Assembly (NCBI RefSeq): GCF_003611275.1
Contig: NZ_CP020697.1
Coordinates: forward strand, 1-64,000
Direction of reading: 5' to 3'
Source: Sulfitobacter sp. D7
GTDB lineage: Bacteria; Pseudomonadota; Alphaproteobacteria; Rhodobacterales; Rhodobacteraceae
DNA length: 64,000 bases
The translations under genes were made by a program, and so were the position numbers. Shown here piece after piece: positions 27,084 through 36,614 of this stretch; the stretch's first letter is position 1, and each line of letters begins with the position of its first letter. The notes beneath the pieces were generated by a model. That model saw only the letters and a list, made by a program, of their open reading frames with translations. It was not told the DNA's origin and made no database searches.

Positions 27084-28368
27084 ACGCGATGCAATCGTAC
27101 AGGCGCTTCGGGCCGGGGTCGTGCCCAAGCTCGGCCTGCGTCACATCCAGGTCGGCCGCGTCCGCGAGATTGAAGAGCTCGTCAAGGACATGGACCGGAT
27201 ATCCGACGGCGGATCGGCGATCCGGTTCATCATTGGAGAATACGGATCGGGAAAGACGTTCTTCATGAATCTGATCCGTCTTGTCGCGCTTGAAAAGGGT
27301 CTGGTGGTGATGTTCGCGGACCTGGCGCCCGACCGGCGCATTCACGCGACCGGTGGTCAAGCTCGAGGCCTCTATGCAGAGATGGCCCGAAACCTGTCGA
27401 CACGGACAAAGCCAGATGGCGGGGCCTTGGCCAGCGTGGTGGAGCGTTTCGTCAGCCAGGCACACCGCGATGCTGAGGAACGCGATGCGCCCACGGGGTC
27501 TGTCATTCGTGAACGCCTTGGTCACTTCGAAGAGCTCACCGGGGGTTTTGAATTCGCAGAGGTGATCCGGCGATATTGGGAAGGCCATGAGACCGGCGAC
27601 GACGAGTTGAAATCCGCTGCCTTGAGATGGCTGCGTGGTGAATTCGCCACACGCACCGACGCGCGCAAGGCGCTTGGTGTGCGAACGATCATCGACGACG
27701 CCAGTGTCTATGACCATCTGAAGCTGATGTCGGCATTCGTGTGCGAGGCCGGGTATAAAGGATTGCTGGTCGGCCTCGACGAGATGGTGAACCTCTACAA
27801 GCTCACTTCGTCGCAGGCCCGCAATGCAAACTACGAACAGATCCTCCGGATCCTGAACGATGTGCTGCAGGGTAGCGCCGAGAACCTCGGATTCCTTATG
27901 GGTGGAACCCCGGAGTTTCTGATGAACACCCGTCGAGGGCTCTATAGCTACGAAGCCCTTCAATCGCGTTTGGCCGAGAACACCTTCGCGCGAGACGGAT
28001 TGGTCGACCTTTCAGGACCGGTTGTCCGGCTGGCCAGCCTGACCCCTGAAGATCTCTTCGTTCTTCTGGCCAATGTGCGGCGGATCATGCAGGACGATGC
28101 CGGTGCTCTGCCGGACGACGCGCTCGAGGCCTTCATGGCGCATTGTTCGGACCGGATCGGTGAAGCTTACTTCCGCACCCCGCGCAATACGGTGACGGCC
28201 TTCGTGAACCTGCTTTCCGTACTCGAGCAAAACCCCGGTGTCGAGTGGAGCGATCTGATCGAAAAGATCGAAGTCTCCGAAGACCTCGGCGAAGACATGA
28301 CCGAGGTAGACGAGTCGACTGGTGCCCAAGACCTTGGTGACGATGATCTGATCAGCTTCAAGCTCTGA
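27061..28368 (+). CDS. sngB: Shango SngB: DUF2791 (BrxD-like) ATPase
   Basis: P-loop ATPase of 435 residues from the DUF2791 group, which also contains BREX BrxD. Walker A is GEYGSGKTFF (59-68). Walker B-like is GLLVGLDEMVNL (about 240-251). Sensor-type residues follow in GFLMGGTPEFLMNTRRG. Upstream, LRHIQVGRVREIEEL is the conserved N-terminal signature. Start ATG 27061 lies inside the sngA 3' end, giving tight coupling. In this family the ATPase works with the Lhr-like helicase encoded next. No BREX genes are nearby, so Shango is the better label. Confidence 0.87.
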   Translation: MSKLKPRERDAIVQALRAGVVPKLGLRHIQVGRVREIEELVKDMDRISDGGSAIRFIIGEYGSGKTFFMNLIRLVALEKGLVVMFADLAPDRRIHATGGQARGLYAEMARNLSTRTKPDGGALASVVERFVSQAHRDAEERDAPTGSVIRERLGHFEELTGGFEFAEVIRRYWEGHETGDDELKSAALRWLRGEFATRTDARKALGVRTIIDDASVYDHLKLMSAFVCEAGYKGLLVGLDEMVNLYKLTSSQARNANYEQILRILNDVLQGSAENLGFLMGGTPEFLMNTRRGLYSYEALQSRLAENTFARDGLVDLSGPVVRLASLTPEDLFVLLANVRRIMQDDAGALPDDALEAFMAHCSDRIGEAYFRTPRNTVTAFVNLLSVLEQNPGVEWSDLIEKIEVSEDLGEDMTEVDESTGAQDLGDDDLISFKL

Positions 28369-28373
28369 CGCCG

Positions 28374-30551
28374 ATGAGCAGTGCGTTCGACAAACTGGCG
28401 AGGCCTGTGCAGAAATGGATACGTCAGCAAGGATGGCGCGAGCTTCGCGACATCCAGGCGCGATCCATCCGGACGATCTGCGAAACCAATGACGATTTAA
28501 TCATTGCAGCTACTACGGCGGGCGGAAAGACCGAGGCGGCGTTCCTGCCGTTGATTTCACAGGTGCTTGACGAGCCGTCGGGCGGCACCGGTTTCGACCT
28601 GCTCTACATCGGTCCGCTGAAAGCCTTGATCACGGACCAGGCCATGCGGCTGGAGGGCATCTGCCAGGAAGCAGAGATTCCGGTTGTTCCCTGGCACGGG
28701 GATGTCTCGCAATCGATCAAGACGCGCGCGTTGAAATCCCCAAAAGGGATCCTGCTGATAACCCCAGAGTCCCTTGAGGCGCTTTTCATTCGTCGCGGTT
28801 TGGAAATTGCACGCCTGTTTGGGGCCACGCGGGCAGTCGTGATCGACGAGCTGCACACGGTTTTGGATAGCGAACGCGGTGTCCAGCTCCGTTCACTGCT
28901 CACACGGCTAGAGCTCGCGATAAAGCGCCCAATCCGTCGGATAGGTCTGTCAGCTACGCTAGGCGACATGGACCTCGCCAAGGCCTATCTTCGCCCTGAC
29001 GCCGCAAACGCTGTCCAGCTGATCGAAGCAGATGGCGGCGAGGCTGAATTGAGGCTTCAGCTTCGTGGTTACCTCTCAGGCGATGAAGATGAAAACAGCC
29101 CATCCGCAACCGAAGCGATATCAGCCCATCTGTTCAAGCATCTTCGAGGCAGCGAAAACCTGGTCTTCGCCGGAGCGCGCCAACGGGTCGAGATTTACGC
29201 AGATCGGTTGCGGGAGCTTTGCGAACGGGAGCACCTGCCGCAGGAATTCTATCCCCACCACGCGAGCCTTTCCCGAGAACACCGTGACTTCGTTGAGCGG
29301 CGCTTGAAGGACCCTGCGAAACCGACGACCGCCGTTTGCACGTCGACGCTCGAGCTTGGAATCGACATCGGTGACGTGACCTGCGTGGCTCAAATCGGTG
29401 CGCCATTCAGCGTCGCGGCGTTGCGACAACGGCTTGGCCGATCAGGCCGCCGTGAAGGACAGCCGGCCATTCTGAGGCAGTACGCTATCGAAGCCAAGTT
29501 GACGCCGGAGAGCAGTTTCGTGGATCGCCTTCGGCTCGGCCTGATCAGGTCCATCGCGATGATAGACCTCCTGCTTGAAGGCTGGTGCGAACCGCCAAAA
29601 CCTCAGGCGCTTCATCTCTCGACACTCGTCCATCAGATACTGTCAGTCATAGCGCAGCGCGGCGGTGCGTCTGCAAGCGTGGTCTACAACGTGCTCTGCC
29701 GCGAAGGCCCCTTTCGGAAGGTCACAACCGAAGTCTTCGCAGATGTGTTGCGTGCAATCGGCCACCCAGTAACCGGCTTGATCGAACAGGCCGGCAGCGG
29801 GCTGCTACTTTTGGGACCCGCGGGCGAAAAGCTGGTTGAGCATTACAGCTTCTATGCGGTGTTCCAGACGCCTGAGGAGTTCCGGTTGGTCGCAGAGGGG
29901 CGGGATCTTGGAACCCTGCCGATCGACAATGTTCTTGCTCCTGGGATGCTGCTGATTTTTTCTGGGCGGCGTTGGATAGTTCAAGAAATCCATGATCGGG
30001 AAAAGGTCATCGTCGTGAAACCCGCTAAGGCTGGTGTGCCTCCAGTCTTCGGCGGCGATGCGGGGGACATTCATGACAAGGTGATCGACCGAATGTTCGC
30101 CGTGCTCGAGGGGGAATCCAGCCCAGCTTACATGGACACAGTCTCTTTGATGATGCTCGAGGAAGCGCGTGCTCACTATGAACAGCTGGGGTTTAGGGCC
30201 AATAACATGCACAGCATCGGCGAGCATACATCAGTCATTGCGACGCGGGTCGGTACGGTGAAGACATCAACCCTCGCGCTCGCACTCAGAAGTCAAGGGT
30301 TTTCGGTCGAACAGCATGACGGGTTTCTGATTGTAGAGGCCGGGGACGAAACGCCCGATCTTCGATCGGCGCTGGAAGATATTCGATCTGGCGCACCCGT
30401 CGATTTGTTCGCAGGCGCAGGCAATCTGATATCAGATAAGTTCCATCAATTTCTTACTATCGAACTTTTGGTTCGGGACGCTGAATCCTCAAAGCTTTCG
30501 ACACAAGCACTTCCCGATTTGGTCAAAGCTATTCTTCAAAAAGGAACTTGA
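28374..30551 (+). CDS. sngC: Shango SngC: Lhr-like SF2 helicase
   Basis: Superfamily 2 helicase of 725 residues, Lhr/BrxHI-like. Motif I is ATTAGGKTEAAFLP (45-58), motif II DELH (158-161), motif III SAT (193-195), motif IV-V region TSTLELGIDIG, and motif VI RQRLGRSGRR (351-360). A long C-terminal half (about 400-725) has winged-helix and Lhr-type features (RWIVQEIHDREKVIVV). It begins five bases after sngB and ends two bases before the next gene. It should move on nucleic acid in an ATP-dependent manner as the motor of the Shango complex. Confidence 0.9.
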   Translation: MSSAFDKLARPVQKWIRQQGWRELRDIQARSIRTICETNDDLIIAATTAGGKTEAAFLPLISQVLDEPSGGTGFDLLYIGPLKALITDQAMRLEGICQEAEIPVVPWHGDVSQSIKTRALKSPKGILLITPESLEALFIRRGLEIARLFGATRAVVIDELHTVLDSERGVQLRSLLTRLELAIKRPIRRIGLSATLGDMDLAKAYLRPDAANAVQLIEADGGEAELRLQLRGYLSGDEDENSPSATEAISAHLFKHLRGSENLVFAGARQRVEIYADRLRELCEREHLPQEFYPHHASLSREHRDFVERRLKDPAKPTTAVCTSTLELGIDIGDVTCVAQIGAPFSVAALRQRLGRSGRREGQPAILRQYAIEAKLTPESSFVDRLRLGLIRSIAMIDLLLEGWCEPPKPQALHLSTLVHQILSVIAQRGGASASVVYNVLCREGPFRKVTTEVFADVLRAIGHPVTGLIEQAGSGLLLLGPAGEKLVEHYSFYAVFQTPEEFRLVAEGRDLGTLPIDNVLAPGMLLIFSGRRWIVQEIHDREKVIVVKPAKAGVPPVFGGDAGDIHDKVIDRMFAVLEGESSPAYMDTVSLMMLEEARAHYEQLGFRANNMHSIGEHTSVIATRVGTVKTSTLALALRSQGFSVEQHDGFLIVEAGDETPDLRSALEDIRSGAPVDLFAGAGNLISDKFHQFLTIELLVRDAESSKLSTQALPDLVKAILQKGT

Positions 30552-30553
30552 AT

Positions 30554-33208
30554 ATGTCCACGACGTGCCGGTCCACGCTTATTGTCTATGGACAACACGC
30601 AATGCGGGAGGCCCGCCTTGTGGCAGCCCGCAGCGGTCAACATGGCCTCCAGATCATGTCGTTCGAACAAGCCGCGGTGCGGCTCGCGGGCGGTTTCGCC
30701 CGCGCAATCGACGAAGAAAGCCTGCGCGCGGCGATCCAGACGGTCCTCCCTGAAACACCGATGGGCGAATTGGAAGATATCAAGATGCTGCCGGGCATGA
30801 TCGGTGCGGCCGCCGACACACTGCACAAGGCGTGGCGGGCCGGTATCGATCTCGCTTCCCGTTTAGGTGATCATCCAAGGCTTGAAGCCATCGCTCGCCT
30901 GGAGGCCGCTGTCCTTGCCGAACTTCCGGGCGGAATGATGCGGCCGGTCGATATTGTCGCCGCAGCCATCAGCCGGATCACCTATGCGCCCGCCATATTC
31001 GGCTCGATGGAAATCGCCGGACTGACCGAACTGTCTCCCTGCTGGCGGCCTCTACTGAAGGCGCTCGCCGAGCACACCCCCATGCAATGGACGTCAGGTC
31101 CCCGCCCTGTCCCGGCCTGGCTCAAGGAAAGCGGCGTTCCTGTCGCTCGAGGCGATGCTGAGGCGCCGGCCATTCGATCCGTCAGTGCCGCGACCGCTTA
31201 CCATGAGGCAGTCGAGACACTGCGTTGGGTCCGGTCGCTGCTCGCGTCGGGCGTACCGCCCGCCGACATTGCCATCGCCACCGCGTCGCCGGCCGACTAC
31301 GACGATCATTTTCTCGCGTTGCGCGCCGATGCCAATATCGATCTGCATTTCGTTCATGGCGTCCCGGCCGTCACCACACGTGACGGACAAGCGGCAGCGG
31401 CACTCGCCGACATCATCGTGCGCGGCCTTTCGCAGTCGCGCTTGCGCCGTCTCGCCGCCCTGTGCGGCGATTCTGCACCTATGGCTTCCCTTCCCGATGA
31501 CTGGATGCGCGTCCTTCCAAGCGATGCACCCTTGTCAACACCGTCCGCCTGGAACCAACTGCTGGCGCGCCTCGCGCCAGACGACTGGCCCGACGGCATG
31601 GATCACGCCCCGGTGCTGCGTGCTGCGGTCGATCTGCTGGCAAAGGGACCGGACGCGGCACAGGAAATCGGCGAAGCCTTCCTCAAGGGCCGGGCATTGT
31701 CCATCTGGCGCAAAGCCCTTCTGGCAGGGCCCGCCGGCGCGATCGACAGCACGCTGGAAACACTGAAACAGGATGACGGGCTCGAGGCCTCCGTCTCCGT
31801 GGCCTGGATGCCGGCCAGCGCGCTCGCCGCGTCGCCGCGACGCTTCGCTCGGCTGATCGGTCTCAATTCCTCCCGCTGGCCACGCGGGATCGCCGAAGAT
31901 CGGCTGATCCCGGACCACATTATTCCAACGGGCGAGCTCGACCCGCTTCCCGTCAATCTGGCAGATCGCCGTGACTTTGATACGATCCTCGCCACTACGG
32001 GCAACGACGTCGTCCTCTCCCGCGCCCGACGCGACAGCGACGGCAGATTGCTGGGTCGCAGCCCCGTCCTCGCCACCTATGACGAGGATGCCTATCTGCG
32101 GCGCAACGCCGTTCCCGCCCATGCCTTCAGTGAAACCGACCGGCTGATGGCGCGGCCGCAGGAATTCGCTGCCGATCCCCAGGCATTGAGTGCGCGTTCC
32201 TGCTGGCGCGATTGGCGCATGGCCGATGTGACAGCTCATGATGGCCTGGTCAGGTCCGATCATCCTTTGGTTCTCGCGATCCTCGGGCGGACTCAGTCGG
32301 CTAGCTCGCTCAAAACACTGCTGCGCAGCCCCCTCAATTTCCTCTGGCGCTATGCTCTCGGTTGGAAATCCCCGCAAAGCAGTGCCGAGCCGCTCGTGCT
32401 TGACGCCCTGCAAACCGGCGACCTCATCCATCTGGTGCTCGACCGCGCCCTGCGAAACCTCGAAGCGACGGGCGGCCTGGCGTCGGCCGACGTGGCTGCC
32501 ATTCAGGCTGCGGTGGACCAAGCCGCTGGTGCGGTGGCGGCCGAGTGGGAAAGCGAGCGGCCCGTTCCACCCGCTGTTATCTGGGGCCGCACGCTCGGGG
32601 ATGCGCGCGCTCTTGCCGGACAGGCGCTTGCCTATGGCAATGATCATTTGCCGGGCAGCCGATCCTTTGGCGAGGTCCCGTTCGGCGGGTCCGAGCCCAA
32701 GTCGGAGGCGGCATTGCCCTGGGACGCCAGTGTGCCGGTGATCATCCCCGACACCGGATTTCACATTGCCGGCTATATCGACCGGCTCGACATCGCTGAT
32801 GACGGCAGCCGGGCACTCGTGCGCGACTACAAGACCGGCAAGCCGCCCAAAGGCGACATCCGTGTAAACGGCGGCCGCGAGCTTCAGCGTTGCCTTTATG
32901 CCTTCGCCGTCAAGGCGCTCCTGGGCGACCACATCGCGATCAGCGCCTCGCTGCTCTATCCGCGTGAACCGCTCGATCTCCAGCTCGACGAGCCGGACAT
33001 CGTCCTGGCGGAGATCAAGGCATATCTGCGGGCGGCGAGAACCGCATTGGCCAGCGGCGCGGCACTGCCCGGGCCGGATACCGGAGGCGACTACGACGAT
33101 CTCGCTTTTGCCCTGCCGGCAAACGCAGGCGCCACCTACTGCAAACGCAAACAAGCCGCCTCGACCGAGCGGCTCAGTGAGGTCGCGCCGATCTGGGAGG
33201 CGGAATGA
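30554..33208 (+). CDS. AddB-like PD-(D/E)XK nuclease
   Basis: Protein of 884 residues that resembles AddB (RexB), the nuclease-plus-inactive-helicase subunit of AddAB. The N-terminal two thirds follow the UvrD-like fold without a Walker A lysine (STLIVYGQHAMREARL). The C-terminal RecB-type nuclease is clear: LQTGDLIHLVLDRAL, HIAGYIDRLDI, LVRDYKTGKPP (Asp and Lys of the active site) and ELQRCLYAFAVKAL. The four-cysteine iron-sulphur pattern of typical AddB is not visible. It starts two bases after sngC (AAGGAA before ATG 30554) and overlaps the next gene by 4 bp, so it belongs to the Shango transcript. Confidence 0.85.
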   Translation: MSTTCRSTLIVYGQHAMREARLVAARSGQHGLQIMSFEQAAVRLAGGFARAIDEESLRAAIQTVLPETPMGELEDIKMLPGMIGAAADTLHKAWRAGIDLASRLGDHPRLEAIARLEAAVLAELPGGMMRPVDIVAAAISRITYAPAIFGSMEIAGLTELSPCWRPLLKALAEHTPMQWTSGPRPVPAWLKESGVPVARGDAEAPAIRSVSAATAYHEAVETLRWVRSLLASGVPPADIAIATASPADYDDHFLALRADANIDLHFVHGVPAVTTRDGQAAAALADIIVRGLSQSRLRRLAALCGDSAPMASLPDDWMRVLPSDAPLSTPSAWNQLLARLAPDDWPDGMDHAPVLRAAVDLLAKGPDAAQEIGEAFLKGRALSIWRKALLAGPAGAIDSTLETLKQDDGLEASVSVAWMPASALAASPRRFARLIGLNSSRWPRGIAEDRLIPDHIIPTGELDPLPVNLADRRDFDTILATTGNDVVLSRARRDSDGRLLGRSPVLATYDEDAYLRRNAVPAHAFSETDRLMARPQEFAADPQALSARSCWRDWRMADVTAHDGLVRSDHPLVLAILGRTQSASSLKTLLRSPLNFLWRYALGWKSPQSSAEPLVLDALQTGDLIHLVLDRALRNLEATGGLASADVAAIQAAVDQAAGAVAAEWESERPVPPAVIWGRTLGDARALAGQALAYGNDHLPGSRSFGEVPFGGSEPKSEAALPWDASVPVIIPDTGFHIAGYIDRLDIADDGSRALVRDYKTGKPPKGDIRVNGGRELQRCLYAFAVKALLGDHIAISASLLYPREPLDLQLDEPDIVLAEIKAYLRAARTALASGAALPGPDTGGDYDDLAFALPANAGATYCKRKQAASTERLSEVAPIWEAE

Positions 33209-36200
33209 TGAGCAGCGTGAAAGTTCTGAATGATGATGGCGCCCGGCATGACGCGATCAGCCGTCATGACCGATCCATTCTGGTTGAGGCCGGCGCGGGA
33301 TCGGGCAAGACCGCCGTGATGGCCGGCAGGATCGCTGTCATGCTGGCGCAGGGTGTCGCGCCAAGTTCCATCGCGGCAGTCACGTTTACCGAACTGGCGG
33401 CCAGCGAGCTCCTCCTGCGGGTTCGGGATTTCGTCGAAGATCTCGCCGCCGGCCATATCGCACCGGAGCTCCGCGCCGGCTTGCCGGAGGGACTGTCTGC
33501 GGCACAGCGCGAGAATCTGATGTCGGCCAGCACGGCGATCGACGAAATCACCTGCTCGACCATCCACGGCTTCTGCCAGCGATTGATCAAGCCCTACCCG
33601 GCGGAAGCGGATATCGATCCGGGCGCAGCGGTCATCGACCGCAACCAGGCCGATCTCAACTTCCTCGAAATCGTCGAAGGCTGGCTGCGCGAGCGATTGT
33701 CTGGCGATCAGGGCGGCGTCCTCGCCGAGATGGTGCTGCATAACCCGGGAGAGACCGTCGCTCTGATGCACAAGATCGCCGAAGCCCTCCGGCGGTCGAG
33801 GAAACTGGTCGCACCGCAGGCGATGCCCTTTGCAGGTCACCTGCAAGCCTTCCAGCAGGCGGCCGACGAACTTTCGGCCTTTGTGCAAGGCGCCGGCGTT
33901 GATGAGCCGGAAACGGAGGTCTTCGCCGTGCGCTTTTCTGAAATGGCGGCCGCCCTTCCATCGGTTACAGATGGTTCCACGCCCGCCGGGCTCGTCGGGT
34001 TGCTGGTTGCACGCCCGCATCCCGACCTTACGACCGGGACGGGCAGCTTTTACGCCTACCGCAAGAAGGGCAAATGGGCGGCAGCGGCAAAGCAGGCAGG
34101 GCTGTCCAAGGCAGACGGCGACAGGCTGAACGATACGGCCAGCGGTTTGTACGAAGCGTGCTGTGCCGCATGGGCCGCACTACTCCAGGTGGTTTCCGGC
34201 CAGGTCCTCACGACATTGATCGACGAAGCAGGCACAATCCTTGCGCGCTATCGTGAGCACAAGCGCGCCAGCGCCCAGCTCGATTTTGACGATCTCATCT
34301 ACGCCGCGCGCGACCTGTTGCGCGACCATGAAACTGTGCGACAGGCGCTCGGCCAGAGGTATTCAAAGGTCTTGGTCGACGAGTTTCAGGACACCGACCC
34401 GCTTCAGGCCGAAATCTTCTGGCGTCTATGCGGTGATCCCGGTGATGATCCGCAGGACTGGACGCGTTTCCGGATTCGGCCGGGCGCACTCTTCTTGGTT
34501 GGCGACCCCAAGCAGGCAATCTATCGCTTCCGCGGCGCGGATGTCGGCGCTTACGTCCAGGCTCGCACGGCCTTCTCGACACACGACGCGGACGGCCTCG
34601 TCTCGATCTCGACCAATTTCCGTTCCTGTGCCTCGATCCTCACCTTCGTCAACGAACGGTTCGAGACTGTCCTGTCGGCTGATGGCCAGCCCGGCTTCAC
34701 AGCGCTTGATCCCTTCCACGACGATCCGGAAGACGGCGTCTGCGTCTCGGCGATCGATATCGCGGTCGCTGACGAGAACGGCAAGGCCAGTGCCGAGCAA
34801 CGACGCGACGCCGAAGCCGAAGCGGTGGCTGAACTTTGCGCACGCTTGATCGGCAGCCATCCGGTCCAGGATCGCAAAGCCGGTGCACAACGCCCCTGCC
34901 AGCCGGGCGACATCGCCTTGCTCGCCCCGACCGGCGCGGAACTCTGGCGCTATGAAGAAGCCCTTGAGCTCCGGGGCATCCCGGTCGCAACCCAGGCCGG
35001 CAAAGGTCTGTTTCGCCGGCAGGAAGTGCAGGACCTTATCGCGATCACGCGAGTTCTCGCCGATCGTCGTGATACGCTGGCGCTCGGCGCATTGCTGCGC
35101 GGCCCGCTTGTCGGGCTCAGCGAAGAGGAGCTTCTGGACATCGTCTGGGCGCTTCCGCGTTCGGAAGAAGAACCCGTCCGGATCCCACGGCTCGACCTCG
35201 GCGTCGACCTCGCGGCAATAGTGCATCCGCTGGCGCGCGATGTGATCGAGCGGCTGCAAGGGCTCCAGAAACGCGCCAAAAGCACGACACCACACGATCT
35301 TCTTTCGCAGGCCGTCGACGTCCTTCGGGTACGCCCGGTTCTTCTGGAGCGGCATCGCGGTCAGGCAGAACGAGCACTTGCCAATGTCGATCTCTATCTC
35401 AGCCTCGCCGTCAGCTATGCGGTACGGGGTCTGCGGGCCTTTTCCGAGGCAATGACGGCGGCATGGGCGGATGAGGCCCGCGCGGTGGAAGGCCGGCCCG
35501 ATGCGCAGGAAGAAGCCGTCGCCCTCTACACGATGCATGCCGCGAAAGGTCTTGAATGGCCGGTCGTCATCCCCATCAACACTATGACAGGGGTAATGGC
35601 GCCCGACAGCGCTGTGACCGATCGCCAGACTGATACCTTCTACTGCCCGGTTCTGGGTGTCCCTCCGTCCGGCTATGACGCGGCGCGGCAGGCAGAGAAG
35701 GATGAACTGGACTGCGAGCGGGTCCGGCTCTGGTATGTCGCAGCAACCCGCGCCCGGGAACTCTTGGTCTTGCCGCGGCTCGACGTAACGCCTTCGAAAT
35801 CAGCCTGGATCGGCCTGGTGGACCTGTCCCTGACAGATCTCCCTCACCTTGACGTGTCGCATCTGCCGCTCGACACGATCGCGGCGACAGCCGCTACAGA
35901 AAACGGTCAGACACGGGAGAGTTTCGCCACTGAGGCTGGTGCGATTGTCGAAAGGCAGATGCATCTGACCTGGCTTGCGCCGAGCCGCGACGAGACGACA
36001 ACAGGTTCAGTGCTTCAGGAAGAAGAACCGGACATCTGGGCCGGTTCGGCTGATGCTCAGGTGCCGGACGCCGACGCGCTCGCCTCCATCCGGGGCGGAC
36101 GCGAACGTGGCTTGATCCTTCACAAGCTCATGGAAGAAGTCCTGACAGGGGAATGCAACGAGGCCGACGAGGCGCTCACCGCGCGTGCTGGAGACCTCAT

Positions 36201-36600
36201 TTCTGCGCTCGGCAAGGAGCCTTCCTCCGATCCGGCGGACGGGCTTTCGCCTGAGGAACTGGCCGGTTGCGTGACGCGAACGCTGGCCTTGTCGGAGGTG
36301 GCGGCATTGCGTCCCTCATTGCTCGCTGAGTTTCCGGTCTATGCCTTTCAGCAAGAGGAGGCCGAACTGGTTGCGACGGCGGGCATCGCGGACGCGATTT
36401 CGGTTAATCCGGAAGGTCGGCCAGCCGTCGTGATCGACTGGAAGAGCGACGTGAATCCCGCCCAGGAGACGCTTGATCACTATCGGGCTCAGGTGCGTGC
36501 CTATCTCGATATGACCGGAGCCGAACGGGGCCTGATCGTTCTGATGACGAACGGGACGGTGATCACCGTCCCGCCTTCTCCCCAGACGATTGCGGCATAG
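33205..36600 (+). CDS. AddA/RecB-like UvrD helicase-nuclease
   Basis: Superfamily 1A helicase with a C-terminal nuclease, 1131 residues, like AddA. Walker A is EAGAGSGKTAVM (28-39), Ia AVTFTELAASELLLRV, motif II VLVDEFQDTDPLQA (about 389-402), motif III GDPKQAIYRFRGAD, motif V TMHAAKGLEWPVV, motif VI YVAATRARELLVL. The RecB nuclease domain shows GIADAISV, VVIDWKSD (about 1075) and HYRAQVRAYLDMTG. It overlaps the AddB-like gene by 4 bp. The two probably form a heterodimeric end-resecting enzyme. As a plasmid copy inside a defence operon it is unlikely to be the host's housekeeping AddA. Confidence 0.9.
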   Translation: MMSSVKVLNDDGARHDAISRHDRSILVEAGAGSGKTAVMAGRIAVMLAQGVAPSSIAAVTFTELAASELLLRVRDFVEDLAAGHIAPELRAGLPEGLSAAQRENLMSASTAIDEITCSTIHGFCQRLIKPYPAEADIDPGAAVIDRNQADLNFLEIVEGWLRERLSGDQGGVLAEMVLHNPGETVALMHKIAEALRRSRKLVAPQAMPFAGHLQAFQQAADELSAFVQGAGVDEPETEVFAVRFSEMAAALPSVTDGSTPAGLVGLLVARPHPDLTTGTGSFYAYRKKGKWAAAAKQAGLSKADGDRLNDTASGLYEACCAAWAALLQVVSGQVLTTLIDEAGTILARYREHKRASAQLDFDDLIYAARDLLRDHETVRQALGQRYSKVLVDEFQDTDPLQAEIFWRLCGDPGDDPQDWTRFRIRPGALFLVGDPKQAIYRFRGADVGAYVQARTAFSTHDADGLVSISTNFRSCASILTFVNERFETVLSADGQPGFTALDPFHDDPEDGVCVSAIDIAVADENGKASAEQRRDAEAEAVAELCARLIGSHPVQDRKAGAQRPCQPGDIALLAPTGAELWRYEEALELRGIPVATQAGKGLFRRQEVQDLIAITRVLADRRDTLALGALLRGPLVGLSEEELLDIVWALPRSEEEPVRIPRLDLGVDLAAIVHPLARDVIERLQGLQKRAKSTTPHDLLSQAVDVLRVRPVLLERHRGQAERALANVDLYLSLAVSYAVRGLRAFSEAMTAAWADEARAVEGRPDAQEEAVALYTMHAAKGLEWPVVIPINTMTGVMAPDSAVTDRQTDTFYCPVLGVPPSGYDAARQAEKDELDCERVRLWYVAATRARELLVLPRLDVTPSKSAWIGLVDLSLTDLPHLDVSHLPLDTIAATAATENGQTRESFATEAGAIVERQMHLTWLAPSRDETTTGSVLQEEEPDIWAGSADAQVPDADALASIRGGRERGLILHKLMEEVLTGECNEADEALTARAGDLISALGKEPSSDPADGLSPEELAGCVTRTLALSEVAALRPSLLAEFPVYAFQQEEAELVATAGIADAISVNPEGRPAVVIDWKSDVNPAQETLDHYRAQVRAYLDMTGAERGLIVLMTNGTVITVPPSPQTIAA

Positions 36601-36614
36601 CCGAGGACGCGACC

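Noticed and set aside
24540..30551. BREX type 2 assignment for the ATPase and Lhr-like helicase (BrxD/BrxHI)
   Set aside because: No PglX, PglZ, PglW or other BREX genes are present, and a TerB protein leads the operon, which fits Shango better.
31535..33154. Large antisense ORF (539 codons) opposite the AddB-like gene
   Set aside because: It is a GC-rich shadow of a gene with clear nuclease motifs and has no motif of its own.
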